DNA of 64,000 nucleotides from Zonotrichia leucophrys gambelii (GCF_028769735.1 NC_088179.1:8895950-8959949), one strand, 5' to 3'; shown: positions 32,204 to 45,208, counted from the first letter of the stretch. Notes: generated from the sequence alone by a model not told the origin. Program-made: numbers and translations.

Positions 32204-35200
32204 CTGGAGAAAAAAAAGAGAAATCATTATGAGGATTTCAAAACATGCAGAGAAAGTAAAAACCCCAAAACACCAACCTGACCCAGCAAGGAAACAGTAA
32301 ATGCTTTCAACTCTTGCAGGATTTCATGCCATTCACATGGCCATCCCAAAGGACCAGGCATGGTGCTCTCTGCTGGAAGCATCTGCCTTTTTCCATTGAG
32401 TCTCACATCTCCCTGACCTGTGTGTTCAAAGCTGTGTGTGCACAGAACCCTGGGGGTGCATGTGCACCCACAGAGACCCTTCAGTAATTTTAGTATAATA
32501 GCTCTGAAAAGAGTTCTCAGCCTCTCTTATCCTGTATTTAAATATTTAATGGGTTTTTTTTCATTTACCAAACACAGTGGGAATCCCTTGGTAGAAATAA
32601 TACTTTAGCATATATGAATTAAAATATTTTAGACATGCAAATTAGAGATGATTTGTTAGCAGTGCTAGTTTTTTATTACTTGGGTGCAATGGCACTCTAT
32701 AAAAATTCAAGGTGATACTTCTAGAGAATTAATTTTAAAGCAAAAATATTCATATCACATACAGGATTATAGCTTTGGAGCAAAATGTGAGGAAGCTACA
32801 ATAAACTAAGAATAGGAAAACTCAACATGAAACAGCATGCTGGAAAGCAAAAACGTCATCCTTGTAAAAAATTAAGCTTATTAAGCTTGCTGAACTAATT
32901 GCTAGAAATTACCTTACTGGTGAAAAGCTAAGATGGGTGTCTGTGTCAGACATTTGAGGATATAACAGAAGCATCCCCCATAGAGACCATAAAGGATTCT
33001 AGATGGTTTTTTTGGTGTAACAAACACAAAGCTTTGTGTTTCAGGGCATCACCCAGCCTGCCACGGGGCTGAGGTGAGAAGCTCTTCCCACAGCCCTTTC
33101 TCCTCCTGCAGCAGGGAGCAGTGAGTGCCCTGAGTCACTGCTCAGCTCCAATGGCACCCATCAAACCATCACTGCTGGGCCCTGGGCACCCGGCAGCTCC
33201 CAGGAGCTCCATGGAACACATCTGTGCTGCAGCTCGGATTGCTCTGAAACTCTTTTCCCTCGGGAGCCAGCAGCAGGATTTGTCATTGCCATCCCGGGCC
33301 TGCCCCTGTTTGCCACCACGCACACCTCCCACGCGAGCTGGCTCCAGGGCAAAGCCCCTGTGCAAACCCAGGGCACTGGGATATTTCTCTGTCTGCTCTG
33401 GGGTGCCCTGGCCCCCAGGGCAGCACTGACTTTGACCCTCACTCATGGAGAAAGTTTCCCAGACTTCAAGATAGACTGGAATCCACAAAAGTGTGAAATA
33501 GATTATAGAGAGTAGTGCAGGTGTATCACTTGGTGAGAAATTTAGGTTCTGAGATTTTTAGTATGTTGTGGATGGAAGCAGGATGGAGGGCACAGGGTGT
33601 TGTCCTGGGTTTCTTCTTCATGCTGCTTCTTCCTTCTTCATGGGTTTGGGTGGCATTTTCTAATTGGGCAGTAAAGTCCCCGTTGCAGCTCTTTGGGAGT
33701 AGTTATTGGGTTAAAAGGGAAAATAATCCAGGTGTCAGTTCTTAATTGGATAGTTTAGCCTTTAAAGACCTTGTACCAAGAGATTATTGGCCATTTTGTG
33801 CCTTCTAATGAAAAGCTGCCAAACTCACAGCAGTGAGACTGTTTTACTGATAAGAAATAACAAACACCTGAGTCCGAACATGAAATACTGCCTCAAGTGC
33901 CTTCAATCCAGACCCAGAAAAACCCCCAACTGGTACTCCCACAACCCCCCAAGTGTGCATGTGCACCCAGAGAGTGTCCCTGAGCCAGCAGGGCATGCAC
34001 ACAAACCCAGAGTTACCGGGTCAGGGTGCTTTGCAAAGCGACACCAGTTCCCTGCCAGCGACTAAATTTAGGTGTCCAACTGCTGTAAAACTTCTTACCC
34101 TAAAATGCCCTTACAGGAAAACCCAGGTGCCTCTGAAAGCTTGAATTGCTGTCCCCTGCAGCCTCTCAGAGAGGAGCTGGGCCCCAAACCAGCTTCGCAC
34201 AGGGAGTGCAAGGGCTGGGCACTGGTGTGCTCTGAGCATGTAGGGGGACAGAATAAAGCTGTTGTGCTGTGCCATGCACAGACACCTCCACACAGGTGAC
34301 ACAGCCACAGCAGGTGCCAGCCCTGCCTCTGGAGCCCTGTCCCAGCACATGCATGGGCAGCCAGGCAGAGCCTTGGGCTTCTCCCTGCTCAAACACCTGC
34401 TCTGAGGCCATTTGGATGATTGTCCTGTTGAGCACAGCCTGACTGGGCTGAACCCAGGAATCAGCAACACTTCCCAAAGTGGATGTATCAGCAGCAGGAT
34501 GTGGCTGGGCTATCGTATATCACAGTGTCACTGCTGCTGGTTCTACCTGTGGTTGCTGTCCTGTGATGGAAAGCTTCTCATCAGTGAGCAGAGACACTCA
34601 GGGCTGGTCCAGCAGCCATTCCACTTCATTTAGAAGCTGTACTCAGACTACTTTTTTCGAGGCTGAAAGCATTAACTTGTAATGATTCAGTTACAGGGGA
34701 AATATAATACCATACATCTAAATCCATGAGCCACAGCAATCCCACTTTAAAGGCATACTGCAGAATTCCTTGGTATTGCCGTGCTTTTTGTTCAAAGTTT
34801 AAAAATCTCTCTCAAACTTAGCTTGTCAGAACATCACATCAATCTGCAAAACTCTCCCTGGCTTTAACAGAGCAAAGATTTCAACCCCCTTTTCTCTCCC
34901 TCAGCCTCTCTTTTCCATGACAAATTTAACCAGCTCCCACTGCCAAACCTCATGCAGTGCAGAGGGGAACACAAATTCCTCAAAAATGGTCTCCAGTTTG
35001 CTCAGGGCCCATCCACATTGAAACAACTGTTTTGCTGATAGCACACCAACACCAAGAGCAAAATCTGGGTCTGTCTAAAGAGGATAAACCTGCGGCCAGC
35101 GCAGGCAGGTGGTGCTGTGGAGGCAAACCAAACCTACTGGCACTTGTAGACCCGCTCCTGGAGGGGCTGCACGTTGCTGGAGGGGCTGCAGGAGACACGG

Positions 35201-36915
35201 CTGGCTGGGGATCTTCCAAGCCCTCCCTCGTGCTCCCTGCTGGGCTGTGCTGCAGCTGGAGAGGCACTGGGGTAGCGTCTCACAGTCATGGCAGCATCTG
35301 AGGAGCAGAGAAAAAAAGCAGAGGTAAAAGCAATACTAACACTACTAATAATAGTGACAATTCAGATTTCCTCAATGTATTTTTGGAGAGTGACTTTTAA
35401 GTGTGCAGATAGTGCTAGAAGAAGGGGGAAGAGTTTTAAGGTAAAAGAGGGGACATGAGAGTTTAGGAGGTGAGGCCCTGGCACAGGTTGCCCAGAGAAG
35501 TTGAGGATGCCCCATCCCTGGAAGTGTTCAAGGGCAGGATGGATGGGTCTTTGAGCAACCTGGTCTAGTGGAAGCTGTCCCTGCCAATAGCAGGGGTGTT
35601 CAAATTAGATGATATTTAAGGTCCCTTCCAACCCAAATGATCTATCATTCTGTTTTTAATCACTTTTTTGGGCCTCAAAACCATTTAGTATGTGGTGAAG
35701 CTGAGAGGCAGAGGAAACCAGACAGCCCCTTTAGGTCCCGCACTTTGCCCTAGAAAGCAGCTGGAGAGGAAGAGCCACAGGGTTAGAAAGCACTTTCCAC
35801 AGCTTTCCCCTTGCCAAAAGACCCTGGAGCTGCTCCCAAGCTGATGCCATCCCCAGCCACCAGCAGCCCCTCCAGGCCACGGGGTTGGTGGAATTAACAA
35901 CAAGCACTGTTCACCACAGCACCCCTCTGGCTGCATGGAAATCCGCTCGTGCTGCTCAGCCTCTCATTCCTTCACCTGGATTTGTCTCCACAAAAACCTG
36001 TGGGGCCATTTCTCCAATATTTCTCACCAAGCCACATTTTGCTCTGATTCCTGCTTCATTAATTTCTCCAGAAGTCCCAACCAGACTTCTATAACTGAGG
36101 AACATTTCCATGTTTCTCCTCTGATAAAACTGTGAAGAGAATGTATTCCTATACATTGACCCCTCTCTGCCTCAACAAGAACAGTGTTATCAGCAAAAAT
36201 AAACTACACATCTGGAGTGAAGTATGCGGCCAACCCGTTATTTTTTGTAGTATTTTTCTCATCTTTGACTAAGGCAGGAGGGGTTTTGGCATGGTTATGA
36301 GGGTTGGCCTTTTCTGCCTGGAACAGAGAGGGGACAGGCATGGGGAGGAGAGTCCACACCTGCAAAAACCCAAAGCAGAAACTCAAATTCTGCTTAAGCA
36401 AACCAAACTCTTTGAGTTGAACACTTTGTTTGAGCAGCAGTAAAATACTCTACTGAGCTCAGCTGGGGGGGATGCACCCTGCAAAGCCGACAGAGCCAGG
36501 CATGCAGTGCTGTGGGTTTGTTGTGAGCACAGAATGGGCCAGGGCACTTGAATGGGTTAACCAGAAGGCAGCTGGCAGCTCATCCATCCATCCATCCATC
36601 CCTCCCCCTTCCCTGCGGGCCCATCCTGCACGGGCAGTGCCAGGGATGCCAGCACAGCCCCTCGCCGGTACCTGTGTGCTCCCTGGGCGCTGCAGCGGCC
36701 GCGAAGCCGCCCTGCAGGGATGATGGGGATGCTGAGGATGCTGGGGGTGCCGCCGGTCCCTCCGCACCAGGGCCGCTCCCCTGTCCCGGTGCCGGCGGCG
36801 CTGTGTGCCCGCAGCCCCGCAGCTCTCCCTTCAGGGCCCTGTTCTCCCTCTCCAGCTGGCGGATTTGGGAGCGCATCTTGCGGATGAGCTGCAGCAGGTG
36901 CGGGTTCCCCTCCAT
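32071..36915 (-). CDS. CCDC195: Coiled-coil domain-containing protein 195 orthologue, three coding exons
   Basis: A small protein of unknown function. Exon 1 starts MEGNPHLLQLIRKMRSQIRQ and continues as a short coiled coil (LERENRALKGEL), then an alanine/proline-rich stretch. Exon 2 has the conserved MTVRRYPSAS block. The last exon has VKAVSFLLPTDM and ends in TGA. I recall the same three landmarks, in this order, in human CCDC195 (a similar MEANIQLMRLIQ start, VRRYSIS, TVSFLLPMDM). Splice phases agree (1, then 2) and a three-exon model gives 176 residues. The exon 2 donor is weak, so an extra exon or a different junction is possible. The variable middle is expected for a fast-evolving protein. 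As I recall, human CCDC195 lies next to DOCK10, as here. Confidence 0.7.
33425..33930 (+). mobile_element. Endogenous retrovirus LTR, ends approximate (CCDC195 intron 2)
   Basis: The text CTAATTGGGCAGTAAAGTCC, TTGGGTTAAAAGGGAAAATA, TGTACCAAGAGATTATTGGCC and AAGAAATAACAAACACCTG, in that order, resembles a songbird ERVL-type LTR in plus orientation, ending with a degenerate poly(A) region. I did not find a clear target-site duplication, so the limits are approximate. The surrounding 32204-35143 is otherwise intron without recognised exons. Confidence 0.55.
35144..35297 (-). CDS. CCDC195: CCDC195 exon 2 (VRRY block)
   Basis: On the minus strand the acceptor CTCTGCTCCTCAG is followed by AT GCT GCC ATG ACT GTG AGA CGC TAC, giving AAMTVRRYPSASPAAAQPS. 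With the phase-1 end of exon 1 the first codon is GAT. The frame stays open to TAG at 35136-35134. The donor after 35144 (AA|GTGCCA) is the only one that gives the phase the last exon needs, but it is a poor match, so the right junction is uncertain. Confidence 0.6.
35470..35653 (+). mobile_element. CR1 LINE 3' end (CCDC195 intron 1)
   Basis: Typical CR1 3' tail text: CACAGGTTGCCCAGAGAAG, CCATCCCTGGAAGTGTTCAA, AACCTGGTCTAGTGGAAG and AAGGTCCCTTCCAACCCAAA. It ends near a degenerate ATTCTG terminal repeat. Plus orientation, 5'-truncated as most avian CR1 copies are. Confidence 0.92.
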
Positions 36916-37030
36916 GCTGCCCTGCCCGCGGAGCCGCTCCCGCCCGGGCTGACCCTGCCCTTAAAGCCCCGGGACAAGGCGGGTCGGATCCCGGCCCTGG
37001 GGGCTGGACCGAGCTGTGGAGCTGCCAAGG
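36640..37030 (-). promoter_or_regulatory. CpG island and probable promoter of CCDC195
   Basis: CG-rich sequence covers exon 1 and about 110 bp upstream of its ATG on the minus strand. This is the only other strong CpG island in the window and supports a real promoter here. No TATA box is obvious. Confidence 0.6.
36672..36915 (-). CDS. CCDC195: CCDC195 exon 1 (start, coiled coil)
   Basis: The ATG at 36915 begins MEGNPHLLQLIRKMRSQIRQ; heptad-like leucines and charged residues continue to GEL, then GC-rich Ala/Pro/Gly sequence ends PREHT. The donor is ACAG|GTACCG. The frame continues past the donor to 36580 but the added residues match nothing. The exon sits in a CpG island. Confidence 0.75.
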
Positions 37031-37214
37031 CGTGGCCATGATTTATTCATGTGGGGATCGCGTTTCGGGGCAGAGCTGGCCTCTCCACCCGCACAAATCA
37101 CGGTCAGCCCCAGCAGAAACCTGCCCGCGCCTCGGGCTTCTCATTTCCTTTGGTTTGCCCAAAAAACCCAGTGGCCATCTCCATGGCACAGAGAGAGAGA
37201 ATATTTTGTAAGCT

Positions 37215-37400
37215 CAGTGGGGTCCGAGACATTTGCTTACCCTACCAGCTCCTGGATGCTGCAGGAAAATGTTTGATGCCTCTTAGCCATGGCACACTTG
37301 CAGGCTGCAGATTTTGGTGGGTGCACCTTCAGTGTGCCTACCTGAGCCTACTGCAGACACCTGTAACTGAGTGGGGTTTGCTATAAAACACCTCGACTTT
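37215..37400. repeat. Direct duplicate unit, copy 1 (about 186 bp)
   Basis: Starts CAGTGGGGTCCGAGACATTT and ends GCTATAAAACACCTCGACTTT. Copy 2 lies 1507 bp to the right in the same orientation with roughly 85-90% identity by eye. Unit type unknown. Confidence 0.9.
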
Positions 37401-38721
37401 GCTGGACAGCAATTCATCTCTTCCCTAGCTCGGGGTGATTTACACACTGAGCTTTTTTTGCTCTGTGTATCTGGAATTTCAATTCCAGAATTAGTAATTT
37501 CTCTGAGGAAAGTTAAATTTCTAAATGGAAGCAGATACAGCACAAGAGCCTGGCTATGAACAGCCCGTGCTAGCAGCTGTGATGGGCAGCAGGAACACCA
37601 AGGCTCTCCTGGAAGACAGCAGCAGGGCCAGGCCCTCTCTGGGCACCCAGGGACAGTCTCTGGAGTGCACCAGCACCCAGCAGTGTAATGAGAGACAGAC
37701 CTGGCATGATCCTTGCATAGCAAGAGAAACACAATCCCCCTGCATTTCTCTCATCACCCAGTCCCTAAAGCCATCTTTCTTCTGGCAGTAAGATGCAAAA
37801 GCCTGTGGAGCAGTCTTCCCACTCCCCAAATCCTGCTTCAAAATACAGAGTTGAGAATGCCAGAAAGCCAGCAGAGAAATAATTTAACACACCTTCTGCT
37901 TTGAGGTCCTTCACTTCCCAATAGCTCAACAGTGACTCAGGAACAACTGAGAGAGGAAAAAAACCCATTTCATCTGTGTGCATTTCCCCACTCTGCTGCT
38001 GGAGGCTGAGGGAAGAAAGGACAACCGTTGTGAGATGCTTTAAACATGAGATGACTCAGTCTTTGTTTCTCCAGAGGTGTCAGAAGGGCTGTGGGTCTAT
38101 GGGGAGGTGCTGCTGACCAGAATCAGCCCTGCTGTCATCTCCTGGGAGCCTCTCCAGAGGGCTCTGCGTGGTTCAGCCTGCAGGCAGAGAGGTGAAGCAA
38201 ATGTGAGTTCTCAGGCTGCAGATGAAGCCCACAGCACCCGTGCATTTTTCTTGGGCCTGGACCCAGGCTTAAATAACAGTGTAGGTGCCCCTGTGCTGGG
38301 GATAACATGTAGGGAGCATTGTGGGTCTATTTGTCCAGCAAGCAGGTCAGGCACTGAGCAGTGACAGCACCATGTGAATTACAATATTGCTGCTGACCCT
38401 GGCAGGTGTGGCTGGGCAGGAGACACTGACCAGCTCAGCAATCAGCTTACCCCAGCTGTAGCTGCAGACATCTCCTCTCATCCCATGCCTGCTGCTCCTC
38501 TGGAACCAGACTGGAGCAGGCACAGACCTCTTGATGCACCAGAAACGTCTGAGGAAACTTTGTCTTGTAACCCTGTCGAGCTGCCCCTGCTGAAAGGATT
38601 AGATGACTCAGGAGTTTTGGACAATGAAAACCTGGCAAAGGTGCCTTTGCCACTGGGCTGACCAGAGTGTTCCCTGAAAGGAGAAAGAGCTCCATGCACC
38701 CAACTTTGTCTTTTGTTAATT

Positions 38722-38908
38722 CAGTGGGGTCCGAGACGTGTGCTTACCCTACCAGCTCCTGGATGCTGCAGGGACACATGCTGCGTGCCTCTTAGCCATG
38801 GCACACTTGCAGGCTGCAATTTTGGTGAGTGTATCTTCAGTGAGCCTGCCTGAGCCTACTGCAGACACCTGTAACTGAGTGGGGTTTGCTATAAAACGCC
38901 TCAGCTTT
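38722..38908. repeat. Direct duplicate unit, copy 2 (about 186 bp)
   Basis: Starts CAGTGGGGTCCGAGACGTGT and ends GCTATAAAACGCCTCAGCTTT. It matches copy 1 over its full length with scattered substitutions and a few single-base or short gaps. Confidence 0.9.
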
Positions 38909-39203
38909 AATGGAAGGGGCAATTTCTCACACCTGAGATGATTTAGCCAGTTGTCCTTGGCAGGACATGGACCCAGGTAAAGCTGTTTTCCCCCTCAGTC
39001 ATATCCAAAGCTCTTGCTAGGAGCCCCATAGCAATATCTCTTTGTGGCTGCTGGTGGATGTGCTCTGTCTCAGTGGACTGTACAAACTGCATACCTAATT
39101 GTATTGCAGCAAAAAACCTGCAAACAAAACACAGAAACCTTGTGGAACATCTTCATCCAAAGCATGGGGAGCTCAGCTCTTTGTTCTGCCCCTGCCCAGC
39201 CAG

Positions 39204-39378
39204 GTGACATGGAGCAGCTCTGTGTCTGTGTGTGTGCAGGGTGACATGCAGCAGCAGCTCTGTGTGTGTGCAGGGTGACATGCAGCAGCAGCTCTGTGTG
39301 TGTGCAGGGTGACATGCAGCAGCAGCTCTCTGTGTGTGTGCAGGGTGACATGGAGCAGCCCTGTGTGTGTGTGCATGG
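39204..39378. repeat. Minisatellite of 34-37 bp units, about five copies
   Basis: Units read GTGACATGCAGCAGCAGCTC followed by a variable TGTGTGTG run and CAGG. The unit length varies because the TG run differs between copies. Periodic open frames on both strands come from this repeat. Confidence 0.9.
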
Positions 39379-41198
39379 CTGCTGCAGGGGCTCCCTGGGG
39401 AAGGGTCAGAGTGAAAACTGCCACCAGCAGGAAACAGCACCTGCACAGCCACCACCAATGCTGAACAGTTATTTTAGCTGTCTCACTTGCCAAATCCCTG
39501 AGGTAGGTGAGATAAAAAGTCAAAAAGGATTCATTGCTACTCTAGCACAATAATTTTTTTTAGCTTACCACAACATTTTGGCCTGGAGAATCCATCAGCA
39601 GCAGGTGTGTGGATGTTTCTGTGCCATGCTGCAGCTGGAGGTGTGTCCTGCCTCCCAGTGGCCCGGGAGTCCCTATGCAAAAAGACAGAGCCTCCCTTTG
39701 CTGGGGCTAAACCCGACCAGTAGAGCACAAGCACTGGCACTGCATCTCCAGCAGCAGTGCCTCTGGCTTCCCCCGAGGCAATCAGCAAATTAATCACTGA
39801 CCAGATTCATTTCAGTGCTGTTTGGGGCACCCCCAGTTTTAGCTATGGGGGTACCTCCCATCCTCTGAGCTGGAACCACTCTGTAGCCAAACAGAGGAAC
39901 CTTGAGGTCCATTTGGTACGTGATACAAATACCAAAAAATACCCATTCTTATTCTGAAAAGTGTGGCTTTTGGGTCCTGCCTATTGCACAGCTGAAACCT
40001 GCTATTCCCAAGCTCCTTCCGAAGGACAAGGGAGAGAGCAAAAAAATGCATTTGCTTACTTTTTACAAAAAATAACAATATTTATATAACCTTTACCTCT
40101 TAACAGGCCCATAGAAAGTGGCATTGGGATCTGCAGAACCCATGCACATGTCACCTGTGTACATTTTCAGAGATCTCTTGGCAGGGTGACAGCAACCCAG
40201 GGGCTTGGCAGGATCAGCCCAGGAGGGAACTCTGGGTCTGCAGGGATGCTCTGTCCTGGACAAGGAAGAGGGAGCGCCTGTGGAATCACCCCAGCCTCAC
40301 ATGTAGCCGGGCATGAGCAGGCAAACCGGGCTGCTGTCAGCTTGAATGAGACCTTGCCTTCCTCTCATGACTAATTAAACTAATTAAACTCTCCCTCTCA
40401 GCCACAGCTGAGTGGGGACTCGCTCACAGCCTGCACAGTAAGGCAGTTGTGGGGGGTGAGCTCCACAACTTCCTAGAAACAAGATGGCAAAAATCAATTA
40501 TATGTATAAAGCATTCTCAGGTTTCGAGATCTCGTTAGGCAATGATGGCACAAAGTTATCTGACAAGTCTGTTAAAAGGTAATTGTTTAACTTATTAATG
40601 TCTGCTAAGCATCCTTTTCCTTTTGCAAGGACCATTTGCCTGACTGTGCCTTAACTCCCACATGTATGCAGAAAATCCCACATGTCCCAGATTAAATGAA
40701 GCTTTGATTTTAAACATTCAAGGTTTCTGAAAGGGGTCTGAATTCCAGCAGGGGATGCTCAACACTTTTGAAAAACCAGGCTTTACCTGAAAATGTGAAA
40801 TAAAAACACCAAGATACATGAGTCACATCTGAAAACCTTGGTTTTGGACTGGGCTGGCATAAAGTTTGGCTACAGAAACATTTCAAACTTTTAAGAGGGC
40901 ACTTTAAAGTGTCTGTGTTGAATTTCCAAGGTGCTGTCCCTTTAAATGGATCCTCAAGTTAATGTGGAATAATCAGAATTAGTCTCTTTTATGCCAGCCC
41001 CCTGCAAGCACAACATATGCTGCAGAGCACAAACTCATGCCTCATGCAAGAGAATCTTTATGCTCAGCTGGAGATTTTCATAATGAGGAACTCACAACTG
41101 GGCCCAAAGTTACCTGCACAGAGCTTGCAGTAGCTTTCAAATTAAAACAAGCCCTCACTCATGAGAGAGAGTATCAAGATTACAGAGCACAAAATACA

Positions 41199-41225
41199 TT
41201 ATTATTATTATTATAATTATTATTT
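41199..41225. repeat. ATT trinucleotide microsatellite
   Basis: A short, slightly interrupted ATT run. Confidence 0.85.
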
Positions 41226-44200
41226 CTTACTCTGCTTTCTCTTCTCAAGCAAAACACCCCATATAAAATGTGAGTATATTTGAAACCCTGCAGTTATAAG
41301 GTATCTCACCACAGGCAGTCTGTGCAGTGACATCTAAATCAGAACTACAGACATCACATGGCATTTGCAGGTCACAAAAGCCCATCACAGTGTAAGAAAC
41401 ACCCTCACAGCTGTCCCTAACAAAAAGTGAGTGACTTCAGCTCGCTGAAGTAGCACAGGGGGAGCACAGCTTAAAAAGCACACAAAAATGCAGCTTCTGC
41501 AGGATGAAGAGTAGTTCACAGGGAAAAAGGAAACTGCTGCCATGCAGATATAAGATGCTCTAGTGAGTTATGAAAAACCTCAACCTGGACAGAGATGTCA
41601 GTAATTATGATTGCACTTTTGCATTACTGAGAATTCTGTAAAAATGCCTGTACATTGTCAGCTCAATGAAACATTACAAACCATGCACATATCACTTACT
41701 GGCCTGGAGGGGCTCTCCCAGATGAGCTCCTTACCATCCTCCTTAAAACCACTCAATACTCCCTCGGCCTGATAATCTACATGCTGTGGCAGCTTTCCCC
41801 TAACACTGCTGGTTTCACTGGACTTTTACTTTTTCCCTATCTCCAAATGCTCCAACACATGCCTGGAAGGTAGGAAAGTTACTTGATATTTTCCATAGCT
41901 AATATTTCACCAAGGAACTGTGCTGGATTGTTCTTGAAAAGAATAACAATGTCCTCATTTCCTCCCCCAGCTGCCCAGCGAGCTGCTGGCTGCCCAGAGC
42001 TGCTCTCTGTGGACTGCAAACCAACACAGGCTGGAAGGGCCCGTGTGGGCACCAGGCTGGGGTCTGCGTGCTCTGCCACTGGCCAGGAGCCCACCCTGGG
42101 CTGTCAGGGCTGGCTCAGCCCCAGCACAGCCACAGGCACCAGCCTCGTTTGGAACAAACTCTGCACGTCCCTGATTTAAGTCATTTAAGTAATTTTGAAA
42201 CAAAAGCATCGATTTGGCATTTCCCAAAATTTCCCCTGCTTTTCCCAACTAAAATTGGTTATTCTGTTCAGTTTTAATTAGCAGATAATTTCAGCTGTGC
42301 TTCCCAGTAGGAAGGGTTCTGTGTTTGAAGAGGAGGAGAGGCCAGCCCAGAAGGAGGCAGCGGAGCAGAGCTGTGAGAATGGCCATAGCACGGGGTTTGT
42401 GAGGAGACAGGGGATTGTGATCCTGAGTCCCTGTGTTCCAGTGTCCCAGCCTTGGCAGCCTGGATTCTGCACTGCTCCAGCACTTCTGATCCAGGGCAAC
42501 TCCAGAGCCGCTGTCCCCAGCTCTGTGCTCACACTTGGACCTCCCATGAGCTGTGCTCTGCTGTGGGGCAGAGCAGCTGTTCCCAAAACATCTCACCTGA
42601 ACAGGCAGTGCCTGTTCCCATCCCAGCTCACCTGGGCAGAGTGGCTGTTCCCATGCCATCTCACCTGAGCAGAGGGGCTGTTCCCATCCCAGCTCACCTG
42701 AGCAGGCAGAGGCCAAGCAGGGGCTCTCCTGTGGGCAGCTGGCCCATGGCACCTTGGCAGCCCAAAAGTCCCCCAGGAGGTTTTTCTCAGTGGAGAAACA
42801 GTGAAGGTTTTCTCTCCACTGTTCCACCAGAATGGGACCCTGCCCTTCCTTTTCAGGATCTGTGTACTTGGGGCCCCGGCAAAAGCTGAAGAACCTCAAA
42901 CAAAATAACAAAAAACCCCTTCCTACTCCATGCTGTGGCTTCTAGACAGCACAGTGATGGCAGAAGGAGAAGGAAATCCATGTGGGGCTGGGTGGTTTGT
43001 GCCAAAGGGCTCCTGTCCAAGCAGCTTGTGTGAAAGCAGAGGGGATGCAGCAATGGTGAAGCTCAAGGTCCTTCCTGGTTGTGGTCATAGTTCTACATGG
43101 ACTTAGCTGTTCTTTGCCTTTCAGTTTTCATTTATAGTTTATAGTTTTTATTTATCACAAAGCAATTATATGAAATGAGAATTGCATTCTAGTTTTTTTG
43201 GGTTTTAAAACTTTCTTTTTCTACAGATTTGAACACTTTCCTTTAAATCCCATTTCTTTGTTCTCATTTGATATTTGATTTAAACACCATTTGATTTTTA
43301 ACTGCCTAGGTTCAGAGCTCACTTCATGGTTTTAATATGTAGTGATGGTGAACACAGATTATTTTTGTGATAATATAAATATTAAGAGAAAAATCTTCAA
43401 TGTGCATACCAAACTTGTTAAAAATTGGTAAACACATTCAAGTCCATAGCAGATATCCTTGACAGATCATCTGTCTTGAAAGATTCATTGCCCCATGTTA
43501 CTTACAGCTGAAATACTGAGCAGACCAGTTTAAAAAATGTTCAAACTGATGTAAAAGGTACCTGCAGCCTGGAGCTTCTCAGCACATGTGGGACAGCAGT
43601 TTTCAGGCTGAGATGAAAAAAGTCACATTTAAAGCTATGTGTCGATGTATTTTCACTTCTTCCCAGATCCCAGGTCCATGGATGGCCAGCACAGGGGTGC
43701 TGTGTCTGGGTATGAATGGTATAGGTCATCCCCTTCCATTTCTCATTTAGATATTATCAAAAAATAATTTTTAAAAAAAAAATTTCCTCTTCAGATCAAT
43801 ATTACATTGCCAAGATAACATCCTTCCAGTGAATGTTAAGATATAATTACCCTGGTAAGGAATGATTCCTATTAAACATTTAATACACCTCCCTCTAATT
43901 GAAATTTAAGCCTTTGGTTGTGGTTGAGTGTCACTAAAGATGTGATTAAACATAAAATATGTATAACACTTAACTCCTTTTGGGATGTTGAGATAGCTTC
44001 CACTAAGTAACAAACATGAATAATTTCTTTTGCACTCTGTAAAGTTTTTAAAGCAGCTCAGTTTGAGTCTGGCTTGCGCAGATCTCCTTCCCTGGATGAA
44101 AGGGAATCTGTCACCAGCTTCGCCCACAGCACCAGGGGATGAGCCTCCTCCAGCTGGAGGAAAAGGTGTAAGAATAGATTGTGAAATAAATTACAGGAGA

Positions 44201-45208
44201 AACCCTCAGCCCCAAGAACAGCCAATCATGATCTTATGGCTGCCCTAGACAAAAGGAGCCCCAAAGGGGAGCTTTTGGTAGGAAAAAGAAATGGTGCAGA
44301 CCTCATGTAATGCTCTGAGTTTAAAAAGCAGCAATTGTGTGAAGAGCCTTTTCTTACAGCATCACAGACAGGGTGGATGTGGGATTCAGTGCTACACATC
44401 TCACTTCTGCAGTTTGGGATGCTGAATTTCATCATGGAAAGGAACAAACCCCATCCTTGTAATCGTCCTACAGCCTCACATACCTCCTGCATTTCTTTCA
44501 TTCTCTCCCCTCAAACGCTGTGACCATCCATGGTTTAATGCTTCGTTTTCTGTCCCTGCTGCAGCCTTGGTTCAAAGCTAATGTTTGTGCTAATTGCTTT
44601 CACCCGACTGTGTTTAAAGTGTGTGAACACAGCAGGAGGGGAGGAGCCATCTGCAGCAAGGACCCAGCTACACTCAAGCCTCAGCATCTCCAACCCCAGC
44701 AACAAGGCAAGCCCAGAATATGGGCTGCTTCTCAAGTCCCACAGGAGGCTGCAGAGCTGGGTGCTTAAAATAAACCAAATCCCACAGCCCTTGGACTTAC
44801 CCATGAAACTCATTTTGTGTGCAAGCGATTGAGAAAACAATCCAGGGGTTTCCTTACCTCTGTTTACAGACCACAGCTTGGCTTCAGCCCAGCCTGCCAT
44901 GTTCCCTCAGTGCAAACCATGCTTGTGCAATCCAGTTATTCCCAGAGATGGCCACCAACAGATGTAGTGCTCACTTCTTGTGAACATTAACTAGAAACAG
45001 TCTGTCTCCAAATCATCTTGGTGGCTTCTGAAGTACCCATCCACAAATCATCATAAACACAAAAGGAGTCCAGTGAGACCAACAAGCCAAGGGACAGAGG
45101 ATTTGGTGCTCACTCACCTCTCTGTACAGCACAGTCCTGCTGCCACCTCTGATGACACATAAGTACATTATTTATGGGTTCCTCCCACAGATATATATAA
45201 ACAGCAGG

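Noticed and set aside
36204..36401. Open minus-strand frame as an extra CCDC195 exon
   Set aside because: It lies between exons 1 and 2, whose phases already fit each other; its acceptor phase does not, and it has no match to the family.
39070..39523. His/Thr/Cys-rich minus-strand frames
   Set aside because: Direct translation of the 34-37-bp minisatellite.
42291..42911. Minus-strand frame of about 200 codons
   Set aside because: It is built on imperfect repeats of CCCAGCTCACCTGAGCAG type (about 42590-42715), overlaps plus-strand frames, and matches no family.
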